From positions 1-6,133 of the forward strand of contig JAEZGR010000085.1 of assembly GCA_023437255.1 (NCBI GenBank): DNA of 6,133 bases, in the 5' to 3' direction. Position 1 is the first letter of the stretch, and every line of letters starts with the position of its first letter. The DNA comes from Pseudomonadota bacterium. Its GTDB lineage: Bacteria; Pseudomonadota; Gammaproteobacteria; Burkholderiales; Burkholderiaceae_B. Below the pieces are notes generated by a model that did not search any database, was not told the DNA's origin, and was given only the letters and a program-made list of their open reading frames with translations. This document shows positions 1 to 6,025 of this stretch, piece by piece. The position numbers and the translations under genes were made by a program.

Positions 1-19
1 CTGCTCGTCCTCGCGCTTT

Positions 20-34
20 CGTTGCACCGCAACG
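20..34 (-). other. Short perfect inverted repeat just downstream of the RidA-family gene
   Basis: A 6-bp perfect inverted repeat (CGTTGC / GCAACG) with a 3-base loop begins 9 bases past the stop codon of the leftward RidA-family gene. No T-run follows it in the direction of transcription, so it is not a classical intrinsic terminator; it could protect a 3' end. The remaining 43 bases at this window edge are too short to assign. On the minus strand they end in a purine-rich GAGGACGAGCAG that could be a ribosome binding site for a further leftward gene starting outside the window, but that is speculation. Confidence 0.3.
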
Positions 35-43
35 GGGGGGCCG

Positions 44-436
44 TCAGTGGGGCAAACGCGCAATGACCTTTATTTCGAAGTCGTATCCATACAGCCAGGT
101 AACGCCGACGGCCGTCAGCGTGGGGTAGGGCGCTTCGCCCCAATACTCGGGCACGACTTCCCAGACCTCTTCAAAGGTGTTGGCCGGGTCCACCATGAAG
201 ACCGTGACATCCACGACGTCGTCGAAACTGCTGCCGGCCGCTTTCAGGACTGCATTAAGGTTTTCGAACGCTTGGCGCACCTGCGCCTTCAAACCCGGTT
301 GGGGCGAACCATCTTCGAGGCTGCCGACCTGCCCCGACACGAATAGAAAACCGTTGGACTTGATCGCGGGGGAATAGCGATTACGGTCATACAGGTCCTG
401 GCGGGTGGGGGAAGGCACTGCGTCACGCTTGGGCAT
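44..436 (-). CDS. RidA/YjgF/UK114 superfamily protein, 130 aa, lacking the catalytic arginine
   Basis: This is a small cytoplasmic protein of the RidA fold, whose archetype is a trimer that hydrolyses reactive enamine/imine intermediates. The family pattern is clear: FLFVSGQVG (residues 30-38), the AQVRQAFENLNAVLKAAG helix (51-68), the DVVDVTVFMVD strand (73-83) and FEIKVIA near the C-terminus (120-126). The length is normal for the family (about 130 aa). Aligned by eye to E. coli RidA, Glu120 is kept (here Glu121), but Arg105, which holds the substrate carboxylate, is Leu107 (YPTLTAV in place of FPARSCV). Standard 2-aminoacrylate deaminase activity is therefore doubtful, and it may belong to one of the Rid subgroups without that arginine. 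The ATG at 436-434 has a GGAG ribosome binding site five bases upstream (445-442). It is the last visible gene of the leftward set, 106 bases after the hydrolase gene, so it may be co-transcribed or have its own promoter. The family call is firm; the reaction is unknown. Confidence 0.93.
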   Translation of the reverse strand: MPKRDAVPSPTRQDLYDRNRYSPAIKSNGFLFVSGQVGSLEDGSPQPGLKAQVRQAFENLNAVLKAAGSSFDDVVDVTVFMVDPANTFEEVWEVVPEYWGEAPYPTLTAVGVTWLYGYDFEIKVIARLPH

Positions 437-452
437 GTTGGCTCCAGAATGA

Positions 453-469
453 GCGGGCTGAGCGCCCGC
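453..469. repeat. Perfect 6-bp inverted repeat upstream of the RidA-family gene
   Basis: GCGGGC and GCCCGC are separated by a 5-base loop and sit just 5' of the GGAG ribosome binding site of the RidA-family gene, inside its 106-base leader. In the transcript this would make a GC-only stem directly before the ribosome binding site. It could affect RNA stability or translation, or bind a protein. No T-run follows. No function can be assigned from sequence alone. Confidence 0.35.
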
Positions 470-510
470 GGTTGATTCGTGGAGTCACTGTAAGGTGCGG
501 GCAAAGGCGG

Positions 511-528
511 ATAAAGGGCCCGTGCCCG
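511..528 (-). terminator. Weak terminator-like hairpin after the hydrolase gene
   Basis: On the minus strand, about 15 bases beyond the stop codon of the hydrolase gene, GGGC-ACGG-GCCC is followed directly by TTTAT. The stem is only four GC pairs and the T-run is three, so termination would be partial at best. If real, it would separate the RidA-family gene from the upstream operon. The rest of the gap (437-542) holds the ribosome binding site and the inverted repeat at 453-469; I see no good promoter. Confidence 0.25.
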
Positions 529-542
529 ATAACATTATTTGG

Positions 543-1352
543 CTAGCGCAAACAATCGGCGTCGAGACGCACCACCTTGTTTTCAGTTTCGGGCGAATAG
601 GCGGGGTACCGTTCCATCACGAGCGGGTCGTGCCCCGGAATCACGTGATCTGGTGATTCAGCCAGCGCCAGCGCCCGGCGGTGGCCCTCGAGCATATCGC
701 TCAGGTTGTGCGCAATTGGAAAAGGCACGCCGTGCCGGAAGTTGCCGTACAGGTGGGCCGCATCTGAAGCCAGCACCACCCATCCGCGTCGGGTCCAGAC
801 GCGCACGATCTGCAGGCCGGCGGGGTGACCGCCCACCCAGTGCAGGGAAAGGCCGGCCGTCAGTTCTGAATCGCCCTGATGAAAGACGACACGGCCGTCG
901 TAGAGCTTGCGGATGAAGGCGACGATGTTCTCGACATCGTAGGGAGCCCGCATGAACGGATGCGACATGCTGCGGCCGCTGGCGTATGCCGCCTCGGCGT
1001 CCTGAACATGAAAATGGGCATGCGGAAACTGTTCGAGCGTACCGGCGTGGTCATAGTGCAGATGGGTCAGGATCACGTTCTGCACGCGGGTCGCGTCAAC
1101 GCCTGCCAGCGCCAGCCCTTCGCGCACCGGCAGCAGCAGCTCCCGCCCCCGCTGCCGGGCGGCAGGCTCATCGAAGCCGGTATCGATCACATACGTGCAG
1201 TCGCTGCGGCGCGCGACCCAGACGTAGTAGGCGAGATCGGAACCCGCGTCGTGAAGGTCGACGTGGCCCATGTAGTTGTCGTGGGGCCGGCGCCCGCTGT
1301 GGCGTGCGTACCGGATTGCCAATAACTCAAACGGTTCGCAGTCTGCGCGCAT
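543..1352 (-). CDS. Metallo-beta-lactamase-fold hydrolase, N-acyl-homoserine-lactonase-like, 269 aa
   Basis: This is a cytoplasmic metal-dependent hydrolase with no signal peptide. The metal-site set of the fold is complete: HLHYDH (His97, His99, Asp101, His102), GGH (His176), the bridging Asp197 in LASDAAH, and PGHDP (His241). An early VIDTGF (residues 55-60) is also typical. Overall pattern and length match the AHL-lactonase-like group (AiiA/AttM relatives, about 250-280 aa), which opens lactone rings. AiiA has a tyrosine three residues after the bridging Asp (Tyr194); here that position is His200, with Tyr202 two residues later. Signal-lactone specificity cannot be assumed, and another lactone or ester is as likely. 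No LuxI or LuxR gene is visible. The gene starts seven bases after the regulator's stop, and its GAGG ribosome binding site (1361-1358) overlaps that stop codon, so the two are almost certainly co-transcribed. Family firm, substrate unknown. Confidence 0.93.
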   Translation of the reverse strand: MRADCEPFELLAIRYARHSGRRPHDNYMGHVDLHDAGSDLAYYVWVARRSDCTYVIDTGFDEPAARQRGRELLLPVREGLALAGVDATRVQNVILTHLHYDHAGTLEQFPHAHFHVQDAEAAYASGRSMSHPFMRAPYDVENIVAFIRKLYDGRVVFHQGDSELTAGLSLHWVGGHPAGLQIVRVWTRRGWVVLASDAAHLYGNFRHGVPFPIAHNLSDMLEGHRRALALAESPDHVIPGHDPLVMERYPAYSPETENKVVRLDADCLR

Positions 1353-1359
1353 GATGACC

Positions 1360-2079
1360 TCAGGCTTTTTTCTGGACGGGCGGCTCGTTGGTCGCCGGTT
1401 GTTCGAGCAGCTTCATGGCCACCGCTGCCGCGTTGCGGATGTGGCGCGTACCCGCACGCCGGGCGGCACGCGGGTCTTTTTTCTCGAGCGCGGTGATCAG
1501 ATCCTGCAGTTCGGCGAGACTCTTGCCGGCGCGCCCGGGCTGTGACATGGACATCGAGCGCAGCAACATGATCTGTGAATTCAACAGGCGCAGGCTGTTG
1601 GAGAGCGCTTCATTGCCGGCGCCGTCGAGCAGGCAGCGGTAAAAGTGGTTCTTGCTTTCCAGCTGCACCAGCGCGTTGTCGTCGTAATAGGCATGGGTCA
1701 GCGCTTCATAGGCGTCTTTGAGCGCCTGCATCTGTTGCGGGGTGGCGCGTTCGGCGAACAGCTGGCAGGCGAGCCCTTCGAGCTCTTCGCGCACACGGTA
1801 GATGCCGTCGGCCTGGTCAGGCGTGATCGTTTCAACAATCGGCCCACGATGCGGGATCACCTTGATGAGGCGCTCGGTTTCCAGTTCGCGCAGGGCTTCG
1901 CGCACCAGTGTGCGGCTCACACCCGTGAGCTCGCACAGCTCGCGTTCGGGAAGACGTTCGCCGGGCCGATAACGGCCCATCAGAATTGCATTGCGTATGC
2001 TTTCGGTGACGCTGTGCCGCAATACTGCGGCCACACGCCGGACCTTGAAGCTGCCATCGTTATCTACTGCCATTTTCAT
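1360..2079 (-). CDS. GntR-family transcriptional regulator, FadR/FCD subfamily, 239 aa
   Basis: This is a DNA-binding regulator, probably a dimer and probably controlling this locus. A winged helix-turn-helix spans about residues 15-83, with the GntR signature GRYRPGERLPERELCELTGV (35-54) followed by SRTLVREALRELETERLI and the wing PHRGPIV (76-82). An all-helical FCD ligand domain covers about 87-225. In most FCD proteins three histidines and an acidic residue hold a metal. By eye, the first His is Tyr147 (with Lys143 at the acidic position), the second is Leu191, and only His213 (TRHIRN) remains, so metal-assisted carboxylate sensing is doubtful. The C-terminal tail (226-239) is polar and looks disordered. 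I chose the ATG at 2079-2077; a second ATG two codons later is equally in frame, and neither has a strong ribosome binding site. The gene lies 67 bases after the MmgE/PrpD-family gene and is tightly coupled to the hydrolase downstream. Confidence 0.95.
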   Translation of the reverse strand: MKMAVDNDGSFKVRRVAAVLRHSVTESIRNAILMGRYRPGERLPERELCELTGVSRTLVREALRELETERLIKVIPHRGPIVETITPDQADGIYRVREELEGLACQLFAERATPQQMQALKDAYEALTHAYYDDNALVQLESKNHFYRCLLDGAGNEALSNSLRLLNSQIMLLRSMSMSQPGRAGKSLAELQDLITALEKKDPRAARRAGTRHIRNAAAVAMKLLEQPATNEPPVQKKA

Positions 2080-2109
2080 AATCGCTCGATCATCGGATCA
2101 CCGTGCCAT

Positions 2110-2141
2110 GGGCGCTATATGACGCCCGCCTAATTTACCAA
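2110..2141 (-). promoter_or_regulatory. Candidate promoter with overlapping palindrome ahead of the GntR-family gene
   Basis: On the minus strand, TTGGTA (2141-2136) and TATAGC (2119-2114) are 16 bases apart, each matching the sigma-70 -35 and -10 consensus at four of six positions. The -10 lies inside an imperfect palindrome at 2110-2127, with arms GGGCG and CGCCC. A repressor bound there would block this promoter, which would fit autoregulation by the gene downstream. It also carries TATGACG on the plus strand, a heptamer found again in the divergent promoter region. The rest of the 67-base gap contains a second small palindrome, CGATCATCG, at 2087-2095. This is pattern matching only. Confidence 0.35.
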
Positions 2142-2146
2142 ACCCC

Positions 2147-3508
2147 TCATGTCTCGCCGGACGCAAGTTTGGACAGGGTAGAGACATCATCCAGCTCATC
2201 GAGCCGCCATACCGCCTCGATGAGCGGTTCGGGTCGGCATGCGGAACCGCCGTAAGCGCACAGTTCCCGCAACTTGGTTTCCAGTTCGTCGTCGGTCAGC
2301 GGCTTGCCCAGTGAACCTCGTGCGACCTGCGTGACCTGTTCGACCGTGCGGCCGGCGGCCAGATGCAGTCGCACGCACACGCTTTCGACAGACACGGCCG
2401 GATCGTCGACGAAGCACAGCTTCCCGCCCAGGGCGCGAACCGCCGGGTCCTGCACCGCTGAGTCGGTAAACGCCGACAGTCCCGTCTCGCCGCGCAGCAA
2501 TGCCATGGGAACCGCATGCTGAGCGCTGACCTGTGCTTCGCGTCCGGTACTCACTCCGGGTCGATCCGTACGCTGTCGCAACAGCGGATGCCCCCTGAGT
2601 TCAATGGTTTCGATCTGTGCAATCTCTGCCTGTGTCAGGCCGTGCGCGAGTTCCAGACAGGCATCGAGAACGGGGTGAAGCACCACACCGCAAGGGTAGG
2701 GTTTGTACGCCACTCGCGTCAGATGCCAGTCGGCGCCCAGGCCGATGCGAATGGCGTCGAGGTCGGGTTTGTGCCCGAACACTTGCGTGAATCCGAAGCG
2801 CCCTTCCAGCGGTCGCGCGGGCCCGGTCAGGCCTGCGCGTGCCAGCAGCGCTGCCATCATGCCGTTTCGGGCGGCGCTGCCCACGCTCAGGCTTTTCGCC
2901 ATGTTCCCCAGACCCTCGACCAGGCCGCACGCCTGGCTGGCGGCGGCACCCAGCGCAGCGCGCAGTGGGTCGGCATCCAGGTCGAGCACCTTGCCCAGCG
3001 CCATCGCCGAGCCAAATACGCCGCAGGTGGAAGTGATGTGCCAGCCGTGGGCGTAATGGAAGGGGGAGACTGCACACCCGATACGACACTGGGTCTCGAT
3101 GCCCAGCAGCAGTGCAAGCATGAACGTCTGGCCAGGCACAGGATGGGTGTCGGCGTGGGCCAGCAGCGTTGCCGCCACGACGCCGGTGGGATGGATGATG
3201 GTGGGGTGATGCGTGTCATCGAAATCGTGCACGTTGGACGCGATGGCGTTCAGTGCCGCCGCAGTGGGCGGGTCCATGCGCTCACCGCGCCCGACCAGTC
3301 TCGCAGTGCGTGGCCCGGAGAACGGGGCATGGATGTCCGAGATCAACTGTGTGGTGGGGTCATTGCAGCCGGCGAGCGCCACCGCAAAGTAATTCAGCAC
3401 GCAGCGCTTGAGCTCGTGGCGCAGGGCTGGAGGAACGTCTTCCCACGTGGTTTCGCGCAGCAGGCGAACCAGTGCGTCGGAGCAGTTTCCGGAAGATATT
3501 TCGGTCAT
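2147..3508 (-). CDS. MmgE/PrpD family protein (2-methylcitrate dehydratase/cis-aconitate decarboxylase fold), 453 aa
   Basis: This is a cytoplasmic enzyme of the family that includes PrpD 2-methylcitrate dehydratase, IRG1/CAD cis-aconitate decarboxylase and iminodisuccinate epimerase; members act without cofactor on di- and tricarboxylates. Length and motif order are normal: an N-terminal helical region, VHDFDDTHHP (residues 93-102) with HPTG (106-109), HGWHITSTCGVFGSAMALGK (154-173), KSLSVGSAARNG (205-216) and YKPYPCGVVLHPVLDA (268-283). These histidine- and lysine-rich stretches form the active site in the family. No prpB or prpC lies nearby, so propionate breakdown is not indicated. The ATG at 3508-3506 gives a typical N-terminus but lacks a recognisable ribosome binding site; no better in-frame start lies upstream. 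It is first in the leftward set and diverges from the decarboxylase-family gene across a shared 129-base region. Family certain; reaction undetermined. Confidence 0.95.
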   Translation of the reverse strand: MTEISSGNCSDALVRLLRETTWEDVPPALRHELKRCVLNYFAVALAGCNDPTTQLISDIHAPFSGPRTARLVGRGERMDPPTAAALNAIASNVHDFDDTHHPTIIHPTGVVAATLLAHADTHPVPGQTFMLALLLGIETQCRIGCAVSPFHYAHGWHITSTCGVFGSAMALGKVLDLDADPLRAALGAAASQACGLVEGLGNMAKSLSVGSAARNGMMAALLARAGLTGPARPLEGRFGFTQVFGHKPDLDAIRIGLGADWHLTRVAYKPYPCGVVLHPVLDACLELAHGLTQAEIAQIETIELRGHPLLRQRTDRPGVSTGREAQVSAQHAVPMALLRGETGLSAFTDSAVQDPAVRALGGKLCFVDDPAVSVESVCVRLHLAAGRTVEQVTQVARGSLGKPLTDDELETKLRELCAYGGSACRPEPLIEAVWRLDELDDVSTLSKLASGET

Positions 3509-3553
3509 GTGCGCAAGGGTATGGCTCAGGGAAAACGCGAAAATTTAGTAGGA

Positions 3554-3564
3554 TTGTATGACGA
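3554..3564. promoter_or_regulatory. Candidate GntR/FCD operator in the divergent promoter region
   Basis: TTGTATGACGA fits the T-N-G-T-N3-A-C-N-A half-symmetric pattern often bound by FadR-subfamily regulators. It lies six bases upstream of the -35 of the rightward promoter and within the likely promoter zone of the leftward MmgE/PrpD-family gene, so one bound protein could control both directions. TATGA recurs eight bases further on (3565-3569). By chance one or two matches to this pattern are expected in a window this size; position is the main argument. The nearby regulator gene makes it the natural candidate to bind here, which is inference. Confidence 0.4.
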
Positions 3565-3569
3565 TATGA

Positions 3570-3598
3570 TTGACTCATTGTAGTCCTGGTTTCATACT
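3570..3598 (+). promoter_or_regulatory. Sigma-70-type promoter for the rightward decarboxylase-transporter genes
   Basis: TTGACT (3570-3575, five of six consensus bases) and CATACT (3593-3598, four of six) are separated by exactly 17 bases in the most AT-rich stretch of the window. Transcription would begin near 3605, giving a leader of about 30 bases before the first gene. The leftward promoter for the MmgE/PrpD-family gene must lie in the same 129 bases; TACAAT-like and TACTAA-like -10 candidates exist on that strand, but none has a convincing -35. Confidence 0.55.
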
Positions 3599-3621
3599 TT
3601 GACCGTCCCCACTGAAAAATC

Positions 3622-3626
3622 AGGAG
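3622..3626 (+). promoter_or_regulatory. Ribosome binding site that decides the decarboxylase-family start
   Basis: AGGAG lies 11 bases before the ATG at 3638. An in-frame TTG at 3599 would add 13 residues, but it falls inside the predicted -10/start-site zone, has no ribosome binding site, and the extra residues do not look like family sequence. The ATG is therefore preferred. Confidence 0.65.
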
Positions 3627-3637
3627 CTGCGACGACC

Positions 3638-4039
3638 ATGCGAAAGGAATTCGAGACCGAACTGTTCGCCAAGGGTTTGAAGAATCGGCAGGAGGTATTG
3701 GGGGCGGAGCACGTGCAGCGCTCCCTCGATGCCGCCGATGACTTCACCGCCGAAATGCAGAAACTCGTCACCGAGTGGTGCTGGGGCGAGCTCTGGAGCC
3801 GGCCGGGGCTCGACCGGCGGACGCGCAGCATCATCAACCTGGCCATGCTGGCCGCGCTCAATCGGCCGCACGAGGTCCGGCTGCATGTACGCGGGGCGCT
3901 CAATAACGGCCTGACACCCGACGACATCAAGGAGGTCCTGCTGCAGGTGGCCATCTATTGCGGCGTGCCGGCGGCGCTCGATGCCATGAAGGTGGCCGCC
4001 GAAGTGCTGAAGGAAGAAAGGGCAGGGGGGGCGCAGTAA
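3638..4039 (+). CDS. Carboxymuconolactone decarboxylase family protein, PcaC-like, 133 aa
   Basis: This is a small all-helical cytoplasmic protein of the CMD/AhpD superfamily. It closely resembles PcaC (4-carboxymuconolactone decarboxylase, protocatechuate branch of the beta-ketoadipate pathway): GLKNRQEVLGAEHVQRSL (13-30), WGELWSRPGL (49-58), RTRSIINLAMLAALNR (61-76) and RLHVRGALNNGLTPDDIKEV (81-100) follow PcaC block by block, and 133 aa is the usual length. There is no CxxC pair, so it is not an AhpD-type peroxidase partner. No other pca gene is visible, and the neighbours suggest a different pathway in which this protein handles a lactone- or keto-acid-like intermediate. It is the first gene of the rightward unit, about 30 bases after a good promoter. 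Its TAA stop shares a base with the next gene's ATG, implying translational coupling. Family firm; identity as true PcaC is uncertain. Confidence 0.93.
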   Translation: MRKEFETELFAKGLKNRQEVLGAEHVQRSLDAADDFTAEMQKLVTEWCWGELWSRPGLDRRTRSIINLAMLAALNRPHEVRLHVRGALNNGLTPDDIKEVLLQVAIYCGVPAALDAMKVAAEVLKEERAGGAQ

Positions 4040-4959
4040 TGGCATCGCGTCCAACACAGGTGGGTGTGGTGGGGCTGGGTGCAATGGGTTCGCCCATGAG
4101 CGGGTGCCTCATTCGCGCGGGGCATGTCGTGCACGCGTACGACAACAATCCCGAGCGTCGCGCAGCGTTTGCGGCTGAACATCAGGTGGCTGCCGTCGAT
4201 ACGCTTGCCGACGTGGCCCGCAAGTCCGAAGTCATCATCACCGTGCTGCCAAACAGCGACATCGTTGAGTCGGTGCTGTTTGGCGAAGGTGGGCTGGCAG
4301 GCGACCTGCAACCCGGTTCCATGCTGATCGACATGACCTCGGGCGTGCCCATGCGCACTCAGGGCTTCTGTGAGCGGCTGGCGCAACAGGGCGTGGTCAT
4401 GTTCGATGCGCCCATATCCGGCGGTGTGCCGCGGGCGCGCACCGGCGAGCTCACCATCATGGCGGGAGGTGACGCTCGGCACATCGATGCCGCCATGCCC
4501 GTGCTGAGCGCCATGGGCACGGTGATCCGTACCGGCAAGGTGGGTTCTGGTCATGCGATGAAAGCGCTCAACAACCTGGTGTCTTCGGCCGGCTTCCTCA
4601 TCGGCATCGAGGCATTGCTCATCGGCTCGAAGTTCGGCATCGACCCCGCCACCATGGTCGATGTACTGAACGTCTCGACCGGCATGAACAACAGCACGCA
4701 GAAAAAATTCAAACAGTACGTGCTGAACCGTCAGTTCAATTCGGGTTTCGCATTGGGCCTCATGGCCAAGGATCTCAATATTGCGCTGGGCATGGCGCAC
4801 GAACTCGATGTGAACGCACCGTTCGCAGAACTGTGTCGCAATCTGTGGGCGGGCGCGCAGGCCGTGCTCGGGACGCAGGCCGATCACACGGCTGTCACGC
4901 TGCTGAGCGAACAGCTGGCAGGACTCAAGATCGGCGACGAGCAGGCGCCGAAGGCATAG
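4039..4959 (+). CDS. NAD(P)-dependent beta-hydroxyacid dehydrogenase (3-hydroxyisobutyrate dehydrogenase family), 306 aa
   Basis: This is a cytoplasmic oxidoreductase of the family containing 3-hydroxyisobutyrate dehydrogenase and tartronate semialdehyde reductase, interconverting a beta-hydroxyacid and its semialdehyde. An N-terminal Rossmann domain starts with VGLGAMGSPM (11-20). Asp35 at the end of the second strand (HAYDNNPE) favours NAD over NADP. The substrate signature DAPISGG (123-129), catalytic Lys175 and Asn179 in GHAMKALNNL (171-180), and the late KD pair (244-245) are all present, so it should be active. Length is typical (about 290-310 aa). The frame is open upstream to 3958, but the ATG at 4039 is chosen: it overlaps the preceding stop (TAATG), has an AGGGGGGG ribosome binding site seven bases before it, and places the Rossmann motif correctly. 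Substrate cannot be told from sequence; the context points to a product of the imported compound. Confidence 0.95.
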   Translation: MASRPTQVGVVGLGAMGSPMSGCLIRAGHVVHAYDNNPERRAAFAAEHQVAAVDTLADVARKSEVIITVLPNSDIVESVLFGEGGLAGDLQPGSMLIDMTSGVPMRTQGFCERLAQQGVVMFDAPISGGVPRARTGELTIMAGGDARHIDAAMPVLSAMGTVIRTGKVGSGHAMKALNNLVSSAGFLIGIEALLIGSKFGIDPATMVDVLNVSTGMNNSTQKKFKQYVLNRQFNSGFALGLMAKDLNIALGMAHELDVNAPFAELCRNLWAGAQAVLGTQADHTAVTLLSEQLAGLKIGDEQAPKA

Positions 4960-4966
4960 CGTCACA

Positions 4967-4981
4967 GCGGGACGATTCCGC
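4967..4981 (+). repeat. Small hairpin between dehydrogenase and binding-protein genes
   Basis: GCGGGA and TTCCGC can pair (five Watson-Crick pairs and one G-U) around a 3-base loop, eight bases after the dehydrogenase stop. No T-run follows, so it is not a terminator. It could mark an RNA processing point in the 56-base gap, or be chance in GC-rich DNA. Confidence 0.25.
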
Positions 4982-5000
4982 ATCAACGGTAATACACCAC

Positions 5001-5006
5001 AGGAGG
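5001..5006 (+). promoter_or_regulatory. Consensus ribosome binding site of the substrate-binding protein
   Basis: AGGAGG is a perfect anti-16S match, nine bases before the ATG at 5016 and six before an in-frame GTG at 5013. It is the strongest ribosome binding site in the window, as expected for a periplasmic protein needed in excess. It fixes the start near 5013-5016, even though the frame is open back to 4833 inside the dehydrogenase gene. Confidence 0.8.
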
Positions 5007-5015
5007 GTGATCGTG

Positions 5016-6017
5016 ATGAAACGCATAATGACAATGCTGGTGTTTTCGGCGGCCGTACTCATGCCGCCGGCCAGCCATGCAGAGGTGACACAGCTGAACA
5101 TTCCGCTGGGCGCAGGCGGCTTCGGTTTTCTGCCCCTGCACATGATGAAGGAACACAAGCTCATCGAAAAACACGCCAAGGCGGCGGGTCAGGAGGTCAC
5201 GATCAACTGGGCCAACATTGGCGGTCCGTCGGTCATGATCGATGCGCTGCTATCGGGCTCTGCCGATTTCATCTCCGCCGGGCCGCCATCCTTTCTGCTG
5301 CTTTGGGATCGCACCAAGGGAACGGCCGACGTAAAGGGCGTGGCCGCCATCAGTTCCATGCCCATGTTCCTGAACGCACGCGCGCCGCATCTGAAATCCC
5401 TCGAAGACCTGAAGGAGGGCGACAAGATCGCCGTCACTTCCGTGAAGTCGTCGATTCCGTCGATCATCATGCAGATGTATGCCGTCGAGAAACACGGCAA
5501 GGAGCACGCCTTCCGCTATGACCCCTACACGGTCAGCATGAACCACGGCGATGCTGCGGCAGCCCTGATTTCGGGCGGGGGCAATATCGCGGCGCACTAT
5601 GCTTCTTATCCGCTCGCCCAGCGCGAAATGAAGGTCGACGGCATACGCACCATCCAGAACAGCGATGACGTGATGGGTGGTTCCACCACCTTCACGATGG
5701 TGTCGACCACCAAGCGTTTCCACGATCAAAACCCCAAGGTGTATGCCGCCTTTGTGGCTGCATTGCAGGAGGCGCAGCAGATGATCAAAGACGACAGAGA
5801 AGCGGCTGCCAAGGTGCTGATCGCCTCGATGGGCGGTAGTGGCGACCTGGCCGAAATGACCGAGCTGCTGAATGACCCCGGCATCAAGTACACCGCCAAG
5901 CCGGAAAACGTCATGAAGTACGCCCATTTCATGCATGACATCAAGTCGATCAAGAACCGGCCCGAGAGTGTCAAGGAGCTGTTCTTCCCCGGCCCGGCCA
6001 TCGACGCGGGCAACTGA
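5016..6017 (+). CDS. ABC transporter substrate-binding protein, NitT/TauT (SsuA/NMT1-like) type, 333 aa
   Basis: This periplasmic protein should capture the substrate and deliver it to an inner-membrane ABC importer. A Sec signal peptide is evident: MKR, a hydrophobic core (about residues 7-17) and likely cleavage after SHA (residue 22). The mature protein begins with a strand and the typical LGAGGFGFLPLHMMKEHKLI (31-50), followed by NIGGPSVMIDALLSGSADF (67-85), the pattern of the SsuA/TauA/THI5-like fold, a two-lobe type II binding protein. A later SMNHGDAAAALISGGGNIAA (174-193) and FVAALQEAQQMI (246-257) also fit. Such systems import sulfonates, nitrate, pyrimidine precursors or aromatic acids, so the ligand is open. 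No lipobox cysteine is present. The gene follows the dehydrogenase by 56 bases and precedes the probable ATPase gene across a GC-rich hairpin, placing transport in the same unit as the catabolic enzymes. Confidence 0.93.
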   Translation: MKRIMTMLVFSAAVLMPPASHAEVTQLNIPLGAGGFGFLPLHMMKEHKLIEKHAKAAGQEVTINWANIGGPSVMIDALLSGSADFISAGPPSFLLLWDRTKGTADVKGVAAISSMPMFLNARAPHLKSLEDLKEGDKIAVTSVKSSIPSIIMQMYAVEKHGKEHAFRYDPYTVSMNHGDAAAALISGGGNIAAHYASYPLAQREMKVDGIRTIQNSDDVMGGSTTFTMVSTTKRFHDQNPKVYAAFVAALQEAQQMIKDDREAAAKVLIASMGGSGDLAEMTELLNDPGIKYTAKPENVMKYAHFMHDIKSIKNRPESVKELFFPGPAIDAGN

Positions 6018-6025
6018 CGTGGCTC

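Noticed and set aside
1..66. Possible 3' end of a plus-strand gene (frame 1 is open from the edge to a TGA at 64-66)
   Set aside because: About 21 codons are too few to identify anything, and it overlaps the well-supported RidA-family gene on the other strand.
484..513. Possible separate promoter for the RidA-family gene (TACAGT-like -10 on the minus strand)
   Set aside because: The -35 match at the right spacing is only three of six bases, no better than chance.
2516..3583. 355-codon open frame on the plus strand opposite the MmgE/PrpD-family gene
   Set aside because: It mirrors the minus-strand gene, has no family-like motifs and is rich in Arg, Gly and Gln as expected for the antisense of GC-biased codons.
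3599..3637. Upstream TTG start adding 13 residues to the PcaC-like protein
   Set aside because: It lies at the predicted -10/transcription start and has no ribosome binding site, whereas the ATG at 3638 has AGGAG.
4985..4999. GTAATAC (4989-4995) as another GntR-type operator upstream of the binding-protein gene
   Set aside because: It matches only the core GT-N3-AC, which should occur more than twenty times by chance in this window; flanking bases do not fit.
4833..5015. 61-residue N-terminal extension of the substrate-binding protein
   Set aside because: It lies inside the dehydrogenase gene, and would bury the signal peptide that begins at 5016 behind AGGAGG.
3955..5034. 359-codon open frame on the minus strand opposite the dehydrogenase gene
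   Set aside because: It is antisense to a gene with complete catalytic motifs; its His- and Arg-rich composition is that of a shadow frame, and it runs over the neighbouring gene ends.
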